Source of the DNA: Chitinophagia bacterium
Lineage (GTDB): Bacteria > Bacteroidota > Bacteroidia > Chitinophagales > Chitinophagaceae
Assembly: GCA_021324175.1 (NCBI GenBank)
Contig: JAJPJP010000424.1
Coordinates: forward strand, 1 to 39,587
Reading direction: 5' to 3'
DNA: 39,587 nucleotides
A program made the position numbers and the translations under genes. Shown piece by piece: positions 34,777 to 39,587 of the stretch (position 1 is its first letter; the number at the start of each line of letters is the position of its first letter). The notes beneath the pieces were generated by a model. The model searched no databases. It was not told the DNA's origin and saw only the letters and a list, made by a program, of their open reading frames with translations.

Positions 34777-35013
34777 ATGAGCAGGATGGAACCCGAAGCA
34801 ACGCGTTTTTTAAAAAAAATCCTGATCTCCTTTTCGATCGGTTTTGGGTGGCTGATGCTGAATATGATCCTTGGCATCTACGCAGGCCTGCTCTTTGCCG
34901 AAGACGGCATTCACGTCGGAAATATCATTTTCTATATCATATTCGCGGGCAGCCTCATTACCATGATCTTGCTGCTGCGTCGGATCTGGAAAGAAAAGTT
35001 TCCCCACGGCTGA
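34777..35013 (+). CDS. Small two-helix membrane protein
   Basis: 78 residues from the ATG at 34777; the longer frame from 34711 overlaps the lysozyme gene. Two hydrophobic helices at about 13-37 and 48-68 are joined by a short acidic loop (AEDGIHVGN), with a basic C-terminus. No family recognised. It is probably co-transcribed with the lysozyme and ends 1 bp from the convergent SPFH gene. Confidence 0.65.
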   Translation: MSRMEPEATRFLKKILISFSIGFGWLMLNMILGIYAGLLFAEDGIHVGNIIFYIIFAGSLITMILLLRRIWKEKFPHG

Positions 35014-35014
35014 G

Positions 35015-35923
35015 CTATTGCTGCTTGCCGTCAAGAATGATCGGCGGACCGCCCTTTCCCATGATGATCATCTTGGCGTTCTGGGAAGCTGCCAGTTCTT
35101 TCATCGCTTTAATCTGTTCATACTGCAGCTGCTTATCCGTCAGGCTTTCACTGATAATGCGCTGGTAGTCCGCGATCCCCTGGGCCTCGACGCGTTTGCG
35201 TTCCGCCTCCTGTCTTTCCTTTTGCAATACAAATTGCATCTTTTGCGCTTCCTGTTCGGCGTTAATCTTTTGCTCGATCGCTTCCTTGACGGACTGGGGA
35301 AGGGTGATATTCCGGACGAGTAGTTGTTCGAGCACGAGGCCCCTTTTGCGAAAATCGCTTTCAATGCTGTTGAAGATGCGCTGCTGGAATTCATCGCGCC
35401 TGGTGGAATAGAGCGCGACGGCCTCGTAGTAGACGGCGTTGTCCCTGATCTTGGTTCGTGTCAAAGGCCGCACGATCTTATCCGTATAATCTGCGCCGGT
35501 TTCCCTGAGGATATCGGGTGCGCTTGAGGGTAACACTTTGTAAAGCACGGTCAGGTCTATATTGACTTCGAGACCATCTGAAGTCAGCGCGCGTATGCCG
35601 TCATCCCCCTGCTTAGCCCCTTCGTCGCGCACGGCGCTCATGGTGTAATTCTGCGTCTTGATATCCATTTTTTCAATATCAAGGAGGGGATTGATAAAAT
35701 GAAGGCCGCTGGCAAGCACGTCGTTTTGCACCTGGCCAAAAAGCTTTTTGACGCCAACTTCGCCAGCACCAATCTGGATGAGGCAGGAAGTCCCAACGCC
35801 GATTAAAAGCAGAAGCAGGCCGCCAAGCCGGATGGTCGTGGCAAAACGCCTGAAAGACTGGTCTCTCCTTGCTGCCACGGTTCCGGCTGCAATCAGGAAG
35901 ATTCCAAGAATAATAAGTGTCAT
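35015..35923 (-). CDS. Prohibitin-like SPFH/Band 7 protein
   Basis: 302 residues. Two hydrophobic segments at about 2-20 and 32-50 precede the SPFH/PHB domain (about 50-215; GAGEVGVKKLFGQV, LEVNIDLTVLYKV, RDNAVYYEAVALYSTRRDEF). A coiled-coil (about 215-265, rich in E, K, Q and A) follows. Prohibitin-type proteins form large ring or cage assemblies at membranes and regulate proteases; the partner here is unknown. It lies 29 bp downstream of the NTF2-like gene on the same strand. Confidence 0.93.
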   Translation of the reverse strand: MTLIILGIFLIAAGTVAARRDQSFRRFATTIRLGGLLLLLIGVGTSCLIQIGAGEVGVKKLFGQVQNDVLASGLHFINPLLDIEKMDIKTQNYTMSAVRDEGAKQGDDGIRALTSDGLEVNIDLTVLYKVLPSSAPDILRETGADYTDKIVRPLTRTKIRDNAVYYEAVALYSTRRDEFQQRIFNSIESDFRKRGLVLEQLLVRNITLPQSVKEAIEQKINAEQEAQKMQFVLQKERQEAERKRVEAQGIADYQRIISESLTDKQLQYEQIKAMKELAASQNAKMIIMGKGGPPIILDGKQQ

Positions 35924-35952
35924 ATAGTAAAGTTTCAGTTCCGGGGAAACGT

Positions 35953-36378
35953 TCAGCTGGTATGGTCAACGATGATAACCCACCTGTTTTTGATCTTGCG
36001 CAAAAGCAGCGTATAAATGCCCCCAATATCGCCGCCACTTCGTTTAATGAACCAGCGGCCGACTACAAAATAATACTGTGGCGACAGTCTCTTCAAGTCA
36101 AGGAGGGTGAAAAAGAGCTTGCCCATCCTGGAAGTATCGCTGTAATTTTTCTTATAGTTTTCGAGCGTATTGCGCCATCCGTATGTCAGGCCACCATGGC
36201 CAACAAAAAGGAGTGAATCGTTGTCCCAGTAAGTCTTCATGAATTCATCGATATTCCCTTTATTCCACGCTTCAATCTGATTGGCAAGGACTGCTTTGAC
36301 CTGGAGTTCGTCGGCTTTTTGACCAAATGCAAGAATCGTCAGGAAGACCGCTAAAAGCGACAGTATCATGGTTTTCAT
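35953..36378 (-). CDS. Secreted SnoaL/DUF4440-type NTF2-like protein
   Basis: 141 residues from the ATG at 36378; a start at 36405 would place nine polar residues before the signal peptide. A signal peptide (MKTMILSLLAVFLTILAFGQ) is followed by an NTF2-like fold: VLANQIEAWNKGNIDEFMKTYWDNDSLLFVGHGG and the strand-rich C-terminus RWFIKRSGGDIGGIYTLLLRKIKNRWVIIVDHTS, typical of the DUF4440/SnoaL-like group. Function unknown; the pocket could bind a small molecule. It precedes the SPFH gene by 29 bp. Confidence 0.85.
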   Translation of the reverse strand: MKTMILSLLAVFLTILAFGQKADELQVKAVLANQIEAWNKGNIDEFMKTYWDNDSLLFVGHGGLTYGWRNTLENYKKNYSDTSRMGKLFFTLLDLKRLSPQYYFVVGRWFIKRSGGDIGGIYTLLLRKIKNRWVIIVDHTS

Positions 36379-36599
36379 TGTATTGCTGCTCTCGTTTGTT
36401 TCCAAAAATGTTAAGTGCCTGAAGTGAAAGCAATTTAGTCGATTTTTAGCCGAAATTAAGGTTGTCGTCTTTCATAATACAATTAAAAACATTATTTTAG
36501 AGCCTCGCACTTCTACGACTCTATTTCCAATTTCCCTTTCCATCGAAGAACCAACCGGAAAATCCTTATTGTAATTCCGTAGCAAACACTTATTTAATC

Positions 36600-37415
36600 A
36601 TGAAAAGAATCTTGATAGTTCTTCTTATTGGGGCGAACTTTTGCAATGCTCAGGGACTTTTCCAGGTCGGAATCATGGGAGGAGGTTCGGGATACGCGGG
36701 AGACCTTACCAACAACAATCTTTCACTGAAGACAATTTATGGCGGCGGGGGCGTCCAGGTACGCTATATTTTTGGCGATTATGTTGCGGTCCGTGGTGGT
36801 ATTAATTTAACCAAAGTGGGCGCTAAGGATAAGGAAAGCGGCGATTCCGCGATAATAGGCCGAAATCTGAGCTTCGAGACAAATATTCTCGAGGTGTATG
36901 GTGTTGGCGAACTCAACCTGTTGTCGCCGGAACTCTTCAGCATCTACCCCTACCTTTTCGGGGGCCTGGGTTTTTTCCATTTTAACCCTTACGCCTACGA
37001 TAACAGCGGCAAGAAGGTTTATCTCCGGCCGCTGTCCACGGAAGGCGAGGGGCTGCCGGGCACGGGGAAAAAAATGTATTCGCTTAACCAGATCTGCATT
37101 CCCTTTGGCGCCGGCTTCAAATGGAACCTGAACGAGGATTTTACTATTGGGTTCGAAATTGGCGTACGCAAAATATTCACGGATTACCTGGATGATGTGA
37201 GCACGCGGTACACGAACTACAACGAACTTCTTAAATACCGCGGTGTCGAGGCCGTCGAAATGTCCTATCGCGGCACAGGGCCCTATCCCAGCGGCCGCAT
37301 TCGAGGTGATTCCAAAAAAAAGGACGTTTATTATACCTTCGGGGTAAGCGTACTTTATTCCATTGGGAATGAAGAAGCCAAAGGGAAATACGGCATGCCG
37401 GGAAAGCTGTATTAA
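36600..37415 (+). CDS. DUF6089-like outer-membrane beta-barrel protein
   Basis: 271 residues with a short signal peptide (MKRILIVLLIGANFCNAQ). The mature part has the features of Bacteroidota 8-strand-like outer-membrane barrels: GIMGGGSGYAGDLTN at the start, VRYIFGDYVAVRGGINL, IYPYLFGGLGFFHFNPYA and DFTIGFEIGVRKIFTDYLDDVSTRY near the end. This resembles the DUF6089 family. Function unknown. A gap of 4 bp separates it from the ArsC/Spx-like gene, so the two are probably co-transcribed. Confidence 0.85.
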   Translation: MKRILIVLLIGANFCNAQGLFQVGIMGGGSGYAGDLTNNNLSLKTIYGGGGVQVRYIFGDYVAVRGGINLTKVGAKDKESGDSAIIGRNLSFETNILEVYGVGELNLLSPELFSIYPYLFGGLGFFHFNPYAYDNSGKKVYLRPLSTEGEGLPGTGKKMYSLNQICIPFGAGFKWNLNEDFTIGFEIGVRKIFTDYLDDVSTRYTNYNELLKYRGVEAVEMSYRGTGPYPSGRIRGDSKKKDVYYTFGVSVLYSIGNEEAKGKYGMPGKLY

Positions 37416-37419
37416 TAAA

Positions 37420-37788
37420 ATGAAAAGGATCTACTGCCTGTCGACCTGCGACAAATGCCAGGCGATCATCAAAACCATTGATGCGAAAAAAAAAGGATTT
37501 GCCCTGCAGGACATCAAGACCGAAAAAATTACGTCCGCCCAGCTCGACGATATGAAAGAGTTGGCGGGCAGTTACGAAGCGTTGTTCAGCCGTCGCGCGT
37601 TGCTATACAGGGAACGCGGCCTTGCTGCAAAGAAACTGGCGGAAAATGATTTCCGCGACCTCATCCTCGAAGAGTATACATTTCTAAAAAGGCCGGTCGT
37701 CATTCTCGACCGGAAGATCTTTGTCGGCAGTGAAAAGAAGACAGTAGAAGATCTTTTGAATGACGTGACCCACGATGTCAGGCATTGA
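37420..37788 (+). CDS. ArsC/Spx-family thioredoxin-fold protein
   Basis: 122 residues from the ATG at 37420; the longer frame from 37363 overlaps the barrel gene. A thioredoxin-like fold with C10 and C13 in STCDKC, then a helical insert and the conserved LKRPVVILDRKIFVG segment near the end, as in arsenate reductase ArsC and Spx. Whether it is an arsenate reductase or a redox regulator cannot be decided from sequence; the genomic context (an outer-membrane barrel) gives no arsenic link. It overlaps the convergent helicase gene by 11 bp. Confidence 0.87.
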   Translation: MKRIYCLSTCDKCQAIIKTIDAKKKGFALQDIKTEKITSAQLDDMKELAGSYEALFSRRALLYRERGLAAKKLAENDFRDLILEEYTFLKRPVVILDRKIFVGSEKKTVEDLLNDVTHDVRH

Positions 37789-39587
37789 CGATCCTCAACT
37801 TGGCATAATTCAGCATAATCTTTTTCTCGCCATTTTGGTCAAACTTGACCGTTGCGATCGGGTTATGTGCGCTGCCTTCCATCTTAGTTACCTGCCCGAA
37901 GCCGAATTTGATATGCTCCACTTTGTGACCTACCTGCAGGTCCGATGCATCGCTGGCCTCGAAATCCTGCGACGGAACATGTTGAATTGAAGTCTGGTTT
38001 TTAGGTGGCAACGGCAGATACGAAGGCCGTCCGTCTGAAACGCCGTTTCGTCCTGCTGGCTCGTCCCGCGAACCGAAACCTCCTTTCATCCTGTCCCACG
38101 CGGATCCCGTATCCCAACTACGACCTGGCTGGCTGCGCACCGCACCGCCGCCCGCATAACTACGGTCGAGATACAAATCCGGAATTTCAGCGATGAAACG
38201 GCTCGGATCGTTTTGCACAATGCTGCCGAAGCGATAACGCGTATTTGCATAGGTGATCCACAATTTTATTTTGGCCCTTGTGATGACTACATAAAATAAC
38301 CTGCGCTCCTCTTCCAATTCCTCGCGCGTGTTGATCGACATGGCGTTCGGGAATAGCATTTCTTCCAGGCCTGCCGCGAAGACGCACATGAATTCAAGAC
38401 CCTTGGCCGCATGAATCGTCATCAGTTTGACTGTGTCTGACTCGGGATCCTTCTCGTCGGCATCAGTCAGCAATGTAATCTGTTGCAGGTAGGTGGCCAG
38501 TCCTGTTTCCGCTGTCGGCTTTTGACCCGGCTCGCCGTCTGCGCCTTCACGCATGATACCATCTTCATCGATGATGCTCCTGTTTTGCATGTCATCGACC
38601 CATTCCTTAATGCTGTTCAGCAGTTCCTGAATATTTTCATAACGCGCCAGCCCTTCCGTCGTCTTGTCATTGAAAAGTTCTTTGATAATATTGGTCTGTT
38701 TACCGACATGAATGGCCACTTCGTGCGCATTTTTTGATTTGAGCATGCTCTGGAAACTCTCGATCATTAGCACAAAATTCAGGATCGACTCCACCGACGA
38801 ACCCCTGAAGTTGAATTCCTTTGCGCGTTTCAAAACCTCCCAGATGGAGATGTCATTTTCGTTTGCGTTTTTGACAATATTATCGATGCTGGTCTTGCCA
38901 ATACCGCGCGCAGGGTAGTTAATAATTCTTTTTAGTGATTCTTCGTCGCGCGGATTGACGATGATACGGAGGTAAGCGACAAAATCCTTGATTTCCTTAC
39001 GCTGGTAAAAACTGATGCCACCATAAATCGTGTAGGGTATGGCCATGCGTCTCAGGCTTTCTTCAAATGCTCGACTTTGCGCGTTGGTGCGATACAGGAT
39101 GGCAAAGTCGCGGTTAGCATAATGGTTTCTTAACTTCTGTTCCTGGATGCTGTCGGCCACAAATTTTCCTTCGTCGTTGTCGGTTGCCGTACGCACGAGC
39201 CTGATCTTTTCCCCCTCGGGATTTTCCGTAAAAAGCTTTTTTTCAATTTGCGACTTGTTGTTCCTGATCACTTCATTGGCCACGTGGAGGATATTCTGCG
39301 TGCTCCGGTAATTCTGTTCCAGCTTGACCACTTTGACATCGTCATAGTCTTTTTTAAATTGTAGGATGTTCTGGATCGTCGCGCCCCTGAAGCTATAAAT
39401 GCTTTGAGCGTCGTCTCCCACGACGCAGACATTTTCATACATCGCGCCCAGCAGTTTGATGATCTCATATTGCGCCGGGTTGGTATCCTGGTATTCGTCA
39501 ATCAATATGTAGCGAAACTTGCGCTGGTATTTGCTCAACGATTCCGGGAACGTCTTTAGCAGTTCGTAAAACTTGAGCAGCAGGTCG
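37778..39587 (-). CDS. UvrD/PcrA-type DNA helicase, 5' end cut by window edge
   Basis: The frame is open through the right edge, so the N-terminal part (including Walker A) is outside; the TTG at 39538 is not the real start. Visible SF1 helicase motifs: motif II DEYQDTN, motif III GDDAQSIYSFRGA, QNYRST (motif IV), TIHAAKGLEF (motif V) and EEERRLFYVVITRAK (motif VI). The C-terminal tail ends with a Tudor-like domain (VGHKVEHIKFGFGQVTKMEG) as in PcrA/UvrD. The role is nucleotide excision and mismatch repair, removing displaced strands and proteins. The helicase core is intact as far as seen. Confidence 0.95.
   Translation of the reverse strand, partial: DLLLKFYELLKTFPESLSKYQRKFRYILIDEYQDTNPAQYEIIKLLGAMYENVCVVGDDAQSIYSFRGATIQNILQFKKDYDDVKVVKLEQNYRSTQNILHVANEVIRNNKSQIEKKLFTENPEGEKIRLVRTATDNDEGKFVADSIQEQKLRNHYANRDFAILYRTNAQSRAFEESLRRMAIPYTIYGGISFYQRKEIKDFVAYLRIIVNPRDEESLKRIINYPARGIGKTSIDNIVKNANENDISIWEVLKRAKEFNFRGSSVESILNFVLMIESFQSMLKSKNAHEVAIHVGKQTNIIKELFNDKTTEGLARYENIQELLNSIKEWVDDMQNRSIIDEDGIMREGADGEPGQKPTAETGLATYLQQITLLTDADEKDPESDTVKLMTIHAAKGLEFMCVFAAGLEEMLFPNAMSINTREELEEERRLFYVVITRAKIKLWITYANTRYRFGSIVQNDPSRFIAEIPDLYLDRSYAGGGAVRSQPGRSWDTGSAWDRMKGGFGSRDEPAGRNGVSDGRPSYLPLPPKNQTSIQHVPSQDFEASDASDLQVGHKVEHIKFGFGQVTKMEGSAHNPIATVKFDQNGEKKIMLNYAKLRIVNA

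Noticed and set aside
1-39587. tRNA, rRNA, CRISPR, insertion sequence or prophage signals
   Set aside because: I looked on both strands and found no convincing cloverleaf, spaced direct repeats with spacers, transposase or phage gene.

Overview
The window looks like chromosomal DNA of a Bacteroidota bacterium, most likely a free-living Sphingobacteriia/Chitinophagia-type organism. The reasons are the gene families (tricorn-like protease, MacB/FtsX permease of about 800 residues, BBP2-type porin, DUF6089 outer-membrane protein, GHL10 hydrolase, GH25 lysozyme, YkuD_2 transpeptidase), the near absence of Shine-Dalgarno sequences, and promoter-like elements resembling the TTG / TAnnTTTG pattern of this phylum. 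The exact genus cannot be read from the sequence. I see no rRNA, tRNA, CRISPR array, insertion sequence or prophage. Both edges cut genes: a tricorn protease on the left (5' end missing) and a UvrD/PcrA helicase on the right (5' end missing).

Layout. 1-3600: tricorn-like protease, convergent with a CPBP-family membrane protein whose first catalytic motif is degenerate. 3593-10482 (minus): secreted S41 peptidase, then a 1794-residue soluble histidine kinase built from eight tandem sensor-like modules, then the CPBP protein, whose start overlaps the kinase stop by 8 nt. 10722-17510: ABC permease, short MutS-like ATPase, XRE-DUF2975 regulatory pair with a palindromic promoter, DUF2165 membrane protein, MHS-type MFS transporter. 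17894-21709 (plus): a tight four-gene unit of outer-membrane porin, small secreted protein, NtrC-type sigma-54 response regulator and stand-alone acyl carrier protein. 21710-27806: unknown 109-residue protein, PIG-L deacetylase with a terminator-like leader hairpin, secreted unknown protein, Gfo/Idh/MocA oxidoreductase, a 28-residue membrane microprotein, AI-2E-type exporter, L,D-transpeptidase-like protein. 27887-30568: rpoN followed by a PAP2-like membrane protein, with a small secreted protein divergent. 30569-33859 (minus): radical SAM/SPASM, DinB, MarR, GHL10 as a probable unit. 33987-39587: membrane-anchored GH25 lysozyme, small membrane protein, prohibitin-like SPFH protein with an NTF2-like secreted protein, DUF6089 barrel, ArsC/Spx-like thioredoxin-fold protein, UvrD helicase.

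Two regions most deserve attention. One is the giant modular kinase translationally coupled to a degenerate CPBP membrane protein. The other is the porin / secreted protein / sigma-54 activator / ACP operon, which has no kinase of its own, in a window that also encodes sigma-54 and the giant kinase. A functional link between these two regions is inference only.
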